From: an uncultured Verrucomicrobiota bacterium | GTDB taxonomy: Bacteria; Verrucomicrobiota; Kiritimatiellia; Kiritimatiellales; Tichowtungiaceae | Length of the DNA stretch: 64,000 nucleotides | Direction of reading: 5' to 3' | Assembly (NCBI GenBank): GCA_903826865.1 | Contig: CAIKGD010000046.1 | Location: 31,223 to 95,222, forward strand | Shown: positions 1 through 8,600 of the stretch, piece after piece | Position numbering within the stretch: the stretch's first letter is position 1 | How the letters are laid out: every line of letters begins with the position of its first letter | Made by a program: the position numbers and the translations under genes | The notes under the pieces: generated by a model | Told to the model about the DNA's origin: nothing | Seen by the model: the letters and a program-made list of their open reading frames with translations, nothing else | Databases searched by the model: none

Positions 1-719
1 TTATGACGCCCTGGCAATGAAACTTGAAACTTGAAATCTGAAACTTGAAATCCATAAGGCACCGCCTTGGAATTGTTTTTGCAGAGTCGTGATGCGGCAG
101 GGTCTTCAGCGCAATAGACGATCTTCTGTTTCGTATTGGCGATGAAGGTTTTGAAGCACGCTTCAAACGCCTCAACACTGGCGTGGTGTTCCATGTGGTC
201 ATATTCAATATTGGTAATGACCGCGATGTCGGGATGATAGTTGACGATGGTGCCGTCGCTTTCATCGGCTTCGACCACCATGACCGGACCGTCTTTGGCG
301 ACGCCGTCAAAGCCAGGCACTTCACCGCCGATGCAGTAGCCGCAGCCGAGAATCTGCGCGATCATTGAAGTGGTGGTGGTCTTGCCGTGTGTGCCGCTGA
401 CGGCAATCGTAATGCGGTCGCGCAAAAGCGCGGGCAGAACTTCGCCGCGGCGACTGACCGGCACCGCCGCGTTCGCCACCTCAGGATGAGTGTCCGGAAC
501 GGCCGTGGTGCGGATGATCCAATCAACATCGGATAGATGCGCCGGATCACGGCCGATTAAAACCGGAATTTCTTTTTCCCGAAGCCATACGGTCTGCCGG
601 TTTTCCTGTTCATCACAACCGGTAACGCAGTGTCCGCGCTCTTTAAGCAGTAACGCGAGACCCGCCATGCCGATACCGCCAATGCCGATCATGTGAATGC
701 GGCGGGGTTTTGAAAGCAT
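1..719 (-). CDS. murC: UDP-N-acetylmuramate--L-alanine ligase, 3' end outside window
   Basis: MurC adds L-alanine to UDP-MurNAc, the first peptide step of cytoplasmic peptidoglycan precursor synthesis. The ATG at 719 opens with a Rossmann-type HMIGIGGIGMAGLA motif, followed by the Mur ligase ATP loop SGTHGKTTT, then EADESDGT and NIEYDHMEHH. The frame is open to the left edge, so only about 239 residues are visible. It starts 5 nt after the murG stop and is the last visible gene of a ComF-accD-folC-murG-murC run. Oddity: after the usual YGF the protein passes through residues encoded by a repetitive word cluster (18-53) and reaches the conserved LPGRH motif only about 11 residues later. From family knowledge this interval is normally about 35-45 residues, so a segment seems to be missing or replaced. 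Confidence 0.93.
   Translation of the reverse strand, partial: MLSKPRRIHMIGIGGIGMAGLALLLKERGHCVTGCDEQENRQTVWLREKEIPVLIGRDPAHLSDVDWIIRTTAVPDTHPEVANAAVPVSRRGEVLPALLRDRITIAVSGTHGKTTTTSMIAQILGCGYCIGGEVPGFDGVAKDGPVMVVEADESDGTIVNYHPDIAVITNIEYDHMEHHASVEAFEACFKTFIANTKQKIVYCAEDPAASRLCKNNSKAVPYGFQVSDFKFQVSLPGRH
18..53. repeat. Word-repeat cluster (GAAACTTGAAA family) inside murC
   Basis: The plus strand reads as degenerate tandem words of the type GAAACTTGAAA and GAAATCTGAAA. On the minus strand the same bases encode FQVSDFKFQVS in the murC frame without a stop. It resembles the word islands found between genes elsewhere in the window (3076-3142, 3992-4066, 15653-16130, 17504-18025, 57543-57617), but uses another word and lies within a coding sequence. 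An inverted partner arm is not visible inside the window. Confidence 0.6.
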
Positions 720-724
720 GCTGT

Positions 725-1798
725 CTATTTGCAGCCGCATTCTTCCACCACCCCGGCAAGAATTTCGGCTGCGTTCAGGGGAACTTTACGCGCTGCAGAG
801 CGGACACGCATTTTTTCAAGCCGGGAAGGATCATCAATCTGCGCGGCGAGATAACCTTTAAGCCATTCAACGGTCATATCGCTCTGCTGAATTACGTCAG
901 CGGCGCCGAATTTTTCGAGTGCGCGGGCATTGGCGGTCTGATGGTCGCTGGCGGCATGCGGATAAGGAATGAGCAGCGCGGGCAGACTGAAAACACCGAG
1001 CTCGGCGCAGGTCGAGGCTCCGGAACGGCAGACGGCCAGCGAGGCTTTTTCGTAAAGCGGCGCCATACCCTGTACAAATTCAAAAACTTCGGCGCTCACG
1101 CCGGCTTTCTGATAACGGTCGCGAACCGTTTGCGCATCCTGAAAGCCGGTCAAATGCGTAACGCTCATCCGTTTGTCAGAGAGCGCACAGACCGCCTCGG
1201 AAACTGTTTCGTTGATCGCATGAGCACCACCGCTTCCACCCATCACCAAAAGGTTAAAGCCGGCTTTTTGTTCTCCGCTCTCTGTCTTCTGAAGCTCCGG
1301 ACGCAACGGCATACCGGCAGAAACAGCGTGCAGGCCTTTGAGATGGTAGCGGGTTTCCTCGAAACAGATCGCAATAGCCCGCGCTTTCGGGGCCAGCAGC
1401 CTGACCGCCCGGCCCGGCACGGCGTTCGCTTCGTGCAGAATATAAGGAATGCCATGCAGGCGCGCGGCCAGACATGGACCGATGGATGCATAACTGCCCA
1501 TGGCAAGCACAACATCGGGCCGGTGGCGCAGCATGATACCCCAGCAGCGGAAGACTGCACCCGCAATGCGCAGCGCGGTGAGCACGGAACGGAAAGCACC
1601 GAACTGAAAGCCTTCCGACGGAATAGTGATGATCCGCCCTTCCCAGCCTTTGACCGCGGCGTCTTCGACGCCCTTGCCGGCCAGCCAGAGGGTGACATGG
1701 TGACCGCGTTCTCTCAGAATACGGGCGGTGGCAAGACCGGGAAAGATGTGTCCGCCGGTGCCGCCGCAGGCGATAGCAATATGCAGTTTTTCACTCAT
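725..1798 (-). CDS. murG: Undecaprenyldiphospho-muramoylpentapeptide beta-N-acetylglucosaminyltransferase
   Basis: MurG (357 aa) transfers GlcNAc from UDP-GlcNAc onto lipid I to make lipid II on the inner face of the cytoplasmic membrane. The N-terminal glycine loop GGTGGH is at residues 12-17, HEANAVPGR at 122-130, a second glycine loop GGSGGA at about 186-191, the donor-binding stretch CRSGASTCAELG at 256-267 and PYPHAASDHQ just after it. Length is normal for the family. Its ATG overlaps the folC stop by 4 nt and murC follows after 5 nt, so the three are probably translationally coupled. Confidence 0.96.
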   Translation of the reverse strand: MSEKLHIAIACGGTGGHIFPGLATARILRERGHHVTLWLAGKGVEDAAVKGWEGRIITIPSEGFQFGAFRSVLTALRIAGAVFRCWGIMLRHRPDVVLAMGSYASIGPCLAARLHGIPYILHEANAVPGRAVRLLAPKARAIAICFEETRYHLKGLHAVSAGMPLRPELQKTESGEQKAGFNLLVMGGSGGAHAINETVSEAVCALSDKRMSVTHLTGFQDAQTVRDRYQKAGVSAEVFEFVQGMAPLYEKASLAVCRSGASTCAELGVFSLPALLIPYPHAASDHQTANARALEKFGAADVIQQSDMTVEWLKGYLAAQIDDPSRLEKMRVRSAARKVPLNAAEILAGVVEECGCK

Positions 1799-3075
1799 TT
1801 GAAAAATCCATGTTTTTTAAGCTCTCCGGGAAGATACAGCGAACCGGTGAAACAGACCAGCCGCTTTTTACCGGCATCGAGCCAGTCGAGAACAGGCTGA
1901 GGAGTTTCAACCGGCGTAATTCCCAGTCCGATCCGTTTTCCGGCCTCCGCAATTTCATCCGCTTTCATGGCGCGGTCGCCAGGCAGCGTGAACGCCCAGG
2001 CTTTTTCAACGGCGGGTTTGAGCGTTTTAAGGATTCCCTCAACGTCTTTGTCCTTCATGAAGCTGAAGAAAAAGCCGTTTCCAAACGTTGGAAAAGTTTC
2101 TTCCAGAGTTTGAAAAAGTGCGCGGGCACCGCATACATTGTGCGCACCGTCATAGAGTACCGGCGGCTTCGCCTGCAAGAGCTGGAACCGTCCCGGCCAT
2201 TTGACGGCTTCAAGCCCCCTTTTCATCTGGAGACGGATGTTCTCAACATCGGCAAGGTCTTCGAGCGCGGCGACCGCAATGCCGCAGTTTTCGAGCTGAA
2301 AACTGCCGGCCAGCGGCAGGCGGATATTGTGGTAGTCGTGACCGCTGGCTTCAATATTGACGAGCTGGTCGTCACGCCGCCTTTCCAGACATTGGAAAAA
2401 TGCCGCCTCGGCGCTTCCGAGAATTGGAACTTTCTTTTCTACCGCCTCGTTGTAGATGACGGCCTCCGCCTCGACAGGCATCGGGCCGCAGATGACGGGC
2501 GCGCCGGATTTGATGATACCGGCCTTTTCCCAGGCGATTTTTTCAATGTCCGCACCGAGATATTCCGCGTGATCAAAGTCGATCCGGGTGATTACGGAAA
2601 GAACCGGCTGGATGACATTGGTGGCGTCCCATCGTCCGCCCATACCGGTTTCAATGACGGCATAATCCGTTTTTTCGCGTCTGAAATATTCAAAGGCCAT
2701 AGCCGTGGCGATTTCAAAAAACGTGGCCGGGCGGGTGTCAAGCGTTTGCGCGGCGGTTTCAACATCCGCAATGAGCTGCTCAAGAACAGGATCGGCAATG
2801 TCGCGTCCGTTGATGCGAAAGCGTTCATTGAAACGAAAGAGATGCGGCGAAGTGTAAAGGCCGGTTTTAAAACCGGAGGCGCGCAGCACCGATTCAATCA
2901 TGGCGCAGACAGATCCCTTGCCGTTGGTTCCGGCGACATGAATACATTTGAGGTTTTTATGCGGATTGCCCAGCTTTTCGAGCAGTGCGGCGGTGACTTC
3001 AAGACCGGGCGTGATGCCGTGTGCTGTGCGGGCAAAGAGAGCGGCAATAGAATGTTCAATTTTCTGGTGCATCAT
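1795..3075 (-). CDS. folC: Bifunctional folylpolyglutamate synthase / dihydrofolate synthase
   Basis: FolC joins glutamate to dihydropteroate or folates in the cytoplasm. Seen are the ATP loop GTNGKGS (residues 49-55), TSPHL, ETGMGGRWDATN (about 142-153), WPGR (293-296) and YDGAHN (308-313), all Mur-ligase-fold FolC signatures. The frame stays open 16 codons further upstream, to 3123, but those codons are translated word repeats (island 3076-3142). I therefore start at the MM pair (3075 or 3072), giving about 426 aa. The start codon abuts the island, so the repeat itself supplies the sequence where a ribosome binding site should be (GGAATACGC before ATG). Confidence 0.93.
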   Translation of the reverse strand: MMHQKIEHSIAALFARTAHGITPGLEVTAALLEKLGNPHKNLKCIHVAGTNGKGSVCAMIESVLRASGFKTGLYTSPHLFRFNERFRINGRDIADPVLEQLIADVETAAQTLDTRPATFFEIATAMAFEYFRREKTDYAVIETGMGGRWDATNVIQPVLSVITRIDFDHAEYLGADIEKIAWEKAGIIKSGAPVICGPMPVEAEAVIYNEAVEKKVPILGSAEAAFFQCLERRRDDQLVNIEASGHDYHNIRLPLAGSFQLENCGIAVAALEDLADVENIRLQMKRGLEAVKWPGRFQLLQAKPPVLYDGAHNVCGARALFQTLEETFPTFGNGFFFSFMKDKDVEGILKTLKPAVEKAWAFTLPGDRAMKADEIAEAGKRIGLGITPVETPQPVLDWLDAGKKRLVCFTGSLYLPGELKKHGFFK

Positions 3076-3142
3076 GCGTATTCCGTACTGCGTATTTCGT
3101 ATTCGGTTCTTTTCATTACGCAATACGTATTACTCGTTACGC
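3076..3142. repeat. Gene-less word-repeat island, CGTATT family, inverted arms
   Basis: The gap between accD and folC is entirely made of degenerate words around GCGTATT and TACGTAAT. Arm 3076-3105 and arm 3114-3142 are inverted relative to each other: the reverse complement of the second matches the first at about 19 of 29 positions, with an 8-nt spacer. The accD stop codon TAA lies at the outer end of the second arm, and the folC start directly abuts the first. It could fold as an imperfect hairpin in the accD-folC mRNA. No promoter or terminator is recognised here. Confidence 0.75.
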
Positions 3143-3982
3143 TCCCGCCATATAGTCGAGAATCAGAGCAACGCGTTCTTTGAGCTGGCTGCGGGGAATT
3201 ACCATATCAATGAGTCCGTGCTTCTCGAGAAATTCGGCGCGCTGGAAGCCTTCGGGCAGATCCTGCTGGGTGGTTTCTTTGATGACGCGCGGGCCGGCAA
3301 AGCCGATGAGTGCGCCGGGCTCGGCAATGATAACGTCGCCGAGTGTGGCAAAACTGGCCATAACACCGGCCATCGTCGGGTTGGTGAGTACCGGGATGTA
3401 CGGCAATCCGGCTTTAGCGTGGCGGGCGAGTGCGGCGCTCGTTTTAGCCATCTGCATAAGGCTGTAGAGTCCTTCGTACATGCGGGCTCCGCCGGAGGCG
3501 CAGACCAGAATGCAGGGTCGTTTTTCGGCAGTGCAGCGCTCAATCAGACGGGTAATTTTTTCACCTACAACACTACCCATACTGGCGCCGAGGAAAGAAA
3601 AGTCCATGACGCCGAGACCAATGTCCCGCCCGCTGAGTTTAGCCGCACCGCAGGTGACAGCGTCTTTAAAGCCGGTTTTCTTCTGGTTGGCTTCAAGTTT
3701 GGCGATATAAGAATCCTTCCCGGTGAAACCAAGCGGATCGGCGGAGGTCAACTCTGCATCCCACTCAACAAAGGAGCCTTCATCGGCAAACATTTCGATA
3801 CGTTTCTGCCGCCCGAGGGTGAAGTGATGGGTGCACTTAGAGCAGACCTGAAGACTTTCCTCGAGCTGTTTGGCGTAAAGAATTTCCCCGCAGCCGGGGC
3901 ATTTTTCCCAAAGGCCGTCCGGGACATCCCGCTTGCGCACCTGAACCGATGAATATTTCTTCTTGCCGAATCGTAAAGCCAT
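3137..3982 (-). CDS. accD: Acetyl-CoA carboxylase carboxyltransferase subunit beta
   Basis: AccD (281 aa) is the zinc-binding half of the carboxyltransferase that moves the carboxyl group from biotin carrier protein to acetyl-CoA, the first step of fatty acid synthesis. The N-terminal zinc ribbon has Cys28, Cys31, Cys47 and Cys50. The crotonase-fold part follows, with [23 protein letters not shown] and [13 protein letters not shown]. It starts with MALRFGKKK after AGAGG. The accA partner is not in the window. Both flanking intergenic gaps (toward ComF and toward folC) are filled by inverted word-repeat islands of different word families. Confidence 0.96.
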   Translation of the reverse strand: MALRFGKKKYSSVQVRKRDVPDGLWEKCPGCGEILYAKQLEESLQVCSKCTHHFTLGRQKRIEMFADEGSFVEWDAELTSADPLGFTGKDSYIAKLEANQKKTGFKDAVTCGAAKLSGRDIGLGVMDFSFLGASMGSVVGEKITRLIERCTAEKRPCILVCASGGARMYEGLYSLMQMAKTSAALARHAKAGLPYIPVLTNPTMAGVMASFATLGDVIIAEPGALIGFAGPRVIKETTQQDLPEGFQRAEFLEKHGLIDMVIPRSQLKERVALILDYMAGA

Positions 3983-3991
3983 AAGTACCTC

Positions 3992-4066
3992 TGGAATGGT
4001 GGATTAATGGAATGATGGAATGATGAAAGGACTGAATAAAAACATTCCAATTTACCAATATTCCAC
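3992..4066. repeat. Gene-less word-repeat island, GGAATGATG family, inverted arms
   Basis: The gap between the ComF gene and accD holds degenerate words GGAATGATGGAATGATG (arm 3992-4025) and their inverted counterpart (arm 4043-4066), separated by a 17-nt spacer. The reverse complement of the second arm matches the first at about 17 of 23 aligned positions. The outer end of the second arm is 8 nt after the ComF stop codon; the first arm ends 9 nt before the accD start. No gene lies between the arms. Confidence 0.75.
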
Positions 4067-4074
4067 AGTTGTTT

Positions 4075-4770
4075 CTATCCTCTCGCTACCGTCACCACAT
4101 GCACCGAGGTCGCGCCGCCCGCTTTGAGTACCTGAGCACAGGCATTGACGGTCGCACCGGTGGTCATTACATCATCAACCAGTAAAATTCTCCGGCCTGC
4201 CGGGCGGGCAAAGAACCCAATCCGGAAAGCGCCGCATACGTTAGCCGCCCGCCGGGAGGCTGTCAAACCTGTTTGGCTGACTGTCGGACGGATGCGCCGG
4301 ATGAGTCCTTCCCGAAACGGGATGCGCAGGCGGCGGGCAATCGCGCCGCCCAGCAGAACCGACTGATTAAAGCCCCTCTCACGGCGGCGGGCCGGATGGA
4401 GCGGAACCGCCGTGGCAAGGTCAAACGTCCTGACTGGATACTCAGCCTGCACACAGGCAAAAAGCAGTTCGGCCAGATCCTGCACAACCCACAAGGCGTT
4501 CTCATATTTAAGAGCCTTCAGCGCAGTGCCGACGGCACCCTCGTAACGAACAGCGGAACGCGCGCGGTCGAAGGCGGGTTTTTCGCGGGCACAGGCAAAG
4601 CAGGTGTAGTCGTGCTGAATATCACCCGCGACCGGATCGCCGCACAGGACGCAGAACGGCGGTTCAACTTTAGGTGTGTCGGAAATACAATCCCAGCAGA
4701 GGTATTTCATAGGGTCGGGTGAAGGCGTTCCGCAGTGGACACAGTTACGGGGATAAAGAAAATCCAGCAT
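4075..4770 (-). CDS. ComF family phosphoribosyltransferase-like protein
   Basis: A 231-aa cytoplasmic protein of the ComF family, implicated in DNA uptake or nucleotide salvage in other bacteria; its reaction is not established. Four CxxC pairs at 10/13, 25/28, 40/43 and 57/60 form a zinc-finger-like N-terminus. The C-terminal half is a type I phosphoribosyltransferase fold with the PRPP motif LLVDDVMTTGAT at about 196-207. The family motif PLHPARRRERGFNQS lies mid-protein. It is the first gene of the minus-strand run toward murC; the word island 3992-4066 begins 8 nt after its stop. Confidence 0.9.
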   Translation of the reverse strand: MLDFLYPRNCVHCGTPSPDPMKYLCWDCISDTPKVEPPFCVLCGDPVAGDIQHDYTCFACAREKPAFDRARSAVRYEGAVGTALKALKYENALWVVQDLAELLFACVQAEYPVRTFDLATAVPLHPARRRERGFNQSVLLGGAIARRLRIPFREGLIRRIRPTVSQTGLTASRRAANVCGAFRIGFFARPAGRRILLVDDVMTTGATVNACAQVLKAGGATSVHVVTVARG

Positions 4771-4856
4771 GGGAAAAGGATGCGCGTGAACTGTCGGATG
4801 TGGAAAGTGAAAAGTGATAAAAAAACAGACTGAGAGTTCCGCAAAAGCACGGCGTG

Positions 4857-4885
4857 TTGACGCCGGGGCAATCCGCCGCTACATT
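4857..4885 (+). promoter_or_regulatory. Sigma70-type promoter for the 4935 gene
   Basis: TTGACG at 4857-4862 and TACATT at 4880-4885 with a 17-nt spacer, about 50 nt before the start codon at 4935. A strong ribosome binding site, AGAGGAGA, precedes the ATG. Just upstream (about 4800-4818) short GTGGAAAGTGAAAAGTGA words may be a trace of another word-repeat family. Confidence 0.65.
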
Positions 4886-4934
4886 TATGCAGTCTTTTAA
4901 TAAATTATGAAGTTAAACAAGAGGAGACAACATT

Positions 4935-5507
4935 ATGAAAACACACCTAAAAATTCTGACAATACCCGTCCTTTTCTGCTGCACTGCGGTACTGGCGCAA
5001 GATGTGAGTTTTATCCGTGTCGAAACCTCCGAACCGCACACCCCGCTCTACCAGAACGAAGAGGGTTTCGAAACTCTTCAGGTCAAAGGCATGATACCGA
5101 CCTCCACCAGCGATAGAAAATGGTTCCGTATTTCCGCCGAATACTCCACCGGCGCTGAATGGATCAACCGGTTAACTCTTGAATATTATGTCTTCTTCCC
5201 CGGCGAAACGAATGTGTTCAAAGGTGTCGCTACCTATGTGGACATTCCGCGCGGACGCGGACATTTAAGTGACATGTACCTGCATTTCAACAGCTATGCG
5301 CGCCACTATAAGCGGGGTGTCATTCAGTATGCGGTGGTCGCTTTGATCGACGGCAAACAGGTGGCGGCGGCGACCAACCAACGCCTGCCGGAAAGCTGGT
5401 GGAAGTCCCTGCCTATCCATCCCAACAGACTGCTGGATCGGAGTGTGACCCCGTTTGCGGTTTTCAATATAGAAAAATCTGAATCGCAAGACCGCAGTCC
5501 GCAATAA
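4935..5507 (+). CDS. Small secreted protein, possibly Amuc_1102-like
   Basis: A 190-aa protein with a clear signal peptide (MKTHLKILTIPVLFCCTAVLA, cleavage probably before QDV), so periplasmic or outer-envelope. The mature part is rich in aromatic beta-strand sequence (FIRVETSEP, WFRISAEYSTGAEWINRL, YYVFFPG). I do not recognise it with certainty. The layout and location near secretin genes recall the small pilus-associated Amuc_1102-type protein of Akkermansia, but this is inference from memory. It has its own promoter (4857-4885) and ribosome binding site, and faces away from the ComF gene. Confidence 0.8.
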   Translation: MKTHLKILTIPVLFCCTAVLAQDVSFIRVETSEPHTPLYQNEEGFETLQVKGMIPTSTSDRKWFRISAEYSTGAEWINRLTLEYYVFFPGETNVFKGVATYVDIPRGRGHLSDMYLHFNSYARHYKRGVIQYAVVALIDGKQVAAATNQRLPESWWKSLPIHPNRLLDRSVTPFAVFNIEKSESQDRSPQ

Positions 5508-5610
5508 ACACGTCATATGACTCAGGCTTGAGCGATCTTGGAGTGCCGCTTAAAAATATGATCGCAGGTCGCCTGCGGGACGCGTACACATCGACCACCC
5601 GGCTGAATAA

Positions 5611-5640
5611 AAAAGCCCTTCCGTCCAGAGAAGGGCTTTT
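5611..5640 (-). terminator. Intrinsic terminator, probably bidirectional
   Basis: Stem AAAAGCCCTTC at 5611-5621 pairs with GAAGGGCTTTT at 5630-5640 around an 8-nt loop. Read on the minus strand it continues into a T-run, so it best serves the gene ending at 5662. It can also stop transcripts from 4935-5507. Confidence 0.85.
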
Positions 5641-5661
5641 CGTAAAATGGCGAAGTTCCCG

Positions 5662-8600
5662 TTATTCCACCGTAACTTTGTAGTAGATCACCGGCACATT
5701 GGTGTGAATGGTATCCACATAACTGGTTCCGTTCGTAATTTCAGCCAGCCATGGTGAGCGGAAGCCCTGCAAGAGATCCAGCGTATACCACACTTTATAG
5801 ATGCGATCAAGGGGGTCGCCGGCAGCCTGCCACGAAATGATCCGTGCGCCGCTGGTGTTCTGGGCAACACTGACAACGCCGTCAGACCCGAACATCATTT
5901 CGACAGCCGGATAGCCCGGTTCGACACTGTTGGTTGCATTAAAACTGACCGGGAGATCTGCTGCTCCGCCAATGTAGCCGATACGAAACACCGTAGTTGC
6001 AAAAACATTGGTGGCTCCTCCGGAGGTCAAACTGCGTGCATCGCCGGTCAGGGTAACGACATTGGTTCCGCTGACCGGAATGGTACCGTTAAGCGGACTG
6101 GCGGTGATGACCGTCGGTCCGGCAGGCACGAAACTGATCGCCTGATCTGTGACAACGTCAGCGAAGGACACCACGATATTCGTGCCGTTTGTTACCGTAA
6201 TGGTCTGATCCGGTTCCCAAGGATGCGGAATTTGCGTCGTGCTGTAATTAGTGGTAATCACCGTGGTCTGCCGGTTACTGAGTGTTGCAGATTCTGTCCA
6301 GACTGAATCCTGCAGGCCGATTGGTGTAGACGGCCAGACTGCACTTCCGGTCAGACTTCTATACTGGAAGCGGATGGATCCGCTCCGGTTCAAGGTCGCC
6401 TGAAAAGTCAGGTCGGCTCCGCCGCCGGACTGACCCACATTTTCCCAAGTGACTGTAAATTGGCTGCTGTCGCCGGAATATCGTATGTTTGCGTTATCAT
6501 CGAGAACCAGATCGCCCTGATACGGCGCAATGACTTGATCCGCACCAAGCGCAACCCAGCCGTTAACGCCGATTGAAAGCTGGGTATAGCTGTTTCCGTA
6601 GAACCGGAAGGGGAACCCGAGCGGAATGGTCTGGCTGCGTCCTCCGGTCCAGACGATTGCATTGGCGTCAGAATCCGGAACGAATTTCCACTGAAAGTTG
6701 GTGGCCGCCCAGTTGTAGCCGCTGCTTTGAGCCCCGAAGTCGCTGATCGTGTAGGCCAGTGACACATTACCGGTGTTGATGAGCGACACGTTGGTCCGGG
6801 TAATGAAACCGGCCGGTCCGATAAAGGCAACCGGTGTCGGAGAAGCTCTCAGGCCAACCACCATTTTGGTTACTATGACCCTGACCACCACCGGACTATT
6901 GCTTCCGGTACCCCAGGCTATGTTATTGGTGAAAATATTAGTGGTCCCCGCAGTCCGGCCGGCAGCGTCGGCATAGAAGGTGACCGTTTGATCTGTTTGT
7001 CCAGCCAGCGTGCCGGCGACGGGGGCGTTAGTCACCCAGGGGCGGCTCACGGGCGTCAGCAGGACATCGGATCGTTCTCCGGTTTCCGGATTGTAGTTTG
7101 CTATAGTCAGCGAACCGGCACCACTCTGAACTAAGACGTCTGCTGCGTTTGTCCGGCTGACAGGTTGATAGACATAACGGATATTTCCATTGGCAGAGAG
7201 CCACGCCTGAAACTCGTTTCCAGTGTTATTTCCCCAGGCAACAACCAGCTGGCTGGCTGTCTTTTTGTAACGGATGCTGTTGGTATCTGCTACCGTTCCG
7301 GTCTGGAACGGAGCAACCAATGAGTTCCCGCCAAAACCGATTGTTCCGTAACGGCTAACGGAAAAGTTGGTATAAACCGTTCCGAACAGCGGAAAGTCGA
7401 AACCGACACTCATCGACGCACTGCTGTTGCCGTTCCAGTTTACAAACGTGGTATTGGTATCAACTCCGCTTTCAAAATTCGGCGAAAAATTTGTCAGGCT
7501 TACTTGCTGGGTGGTGACCAGATAGGCGACCGGCCATAAACCGTTATCTGTCAGCGAAAACGTCGTGCTGTCATTGCCCGCATTGGTCAGCAGAACAGCA
7601 CCGGTGGCCGTGCCGCCCGCCGGCACAAGGATAGTCAGCAGGTTGGTCGAAACCGAAGGCCGCGCCGCTTTATAGACGGACAACTGGAAATTTGCGTTCC
7701 AGACCATATTGCTTGTCCTGTTGGCAACGCTGAACGTATGAAGACCCGCCGGTGCCGCATCAAGGATTTCAACTGTGTAATCTGTTGTGGCTGTCGTGCC
7801 GAGTTCAAACCAGCCATAGGTTGCCCCGGCCGGGGTGATCCTGAAATACGCCGGATTGGCCGAAAGTGTATTGGTGACGTTGAACACATCAAGCGCCCCG
7901 TCATTGGTGTTCACTATAGAAACAGTAAGCACTTCGCCCGGTTCATACAGATTCGCGAAAATACCCGTCCCGGGAACCTCTGTGATACTGTTGGTGAGAT
8001 AACTGATCTGTGAACCGACAACAATGGTGAAGTTCGTCGCAACGCTGCTGGTTCCGATGCACACGGCCTGTGCAGTGAAAATATATTGCCCGGATGTGCT
8101 GGAATTGGCAATCAGCCAATAGGTATTTGTAAGAGCGGCACCGGCTTCCAGCAAAGCCGGCGCATTGCTGGGAATGACAGAGAAATCGGAAAGTGCACCG
8201 CTATGACTCAGTGTGGACGTCACGTTCGTTGCAGGACGCCCGCCGTTATTTCTAATAACTATTTCCACTTTGTTCGTCTGATCTTTTTCCATACCTCTCT
8301 GGTAGTTCACAGCAATGATCTGCAACGCCGCCGGTGAGGTCAAATCCATTGGCGGCGCGATTGCTTCACTCAAACTGGCCGTATGGCGGATATTATCCAC
8401 GTCGGCATAGTCGGTCGAACCGGACGGCCGGAAATCACCGGTGGCATGAAAACGCAGGTTGGTAATAGACGTCAGACTGATCGCGGTCGAAGCCGCAGGA
8501 GCATTTGTATCGAAAGTGTTTGACCCGCTCAGGTCATACCAGACTCTCAGTGTATGCGTGTCCATATTGACTTCAGCAACTGCAGACAGGGTGCCGGACA

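Noticed and set aside
710..1900. 396-codon plus-strand open frame opposite murG
   Set aside because: It is the antisense shadow of murG; the product lacks a recognisable fold and murG motifs are unambiguous.
3076..3142. Intrinsic terminator between accD and folC
   Set aside because: The inverted arms pair only imperfectly and no T-run follows; the genes are tightly packed and likely cotranscribed.
1810..3183. 457-codon plus-strand open frame opposite folC
   Set aside because: Antisense shadow of folC, caused by high GC in codon third positions.
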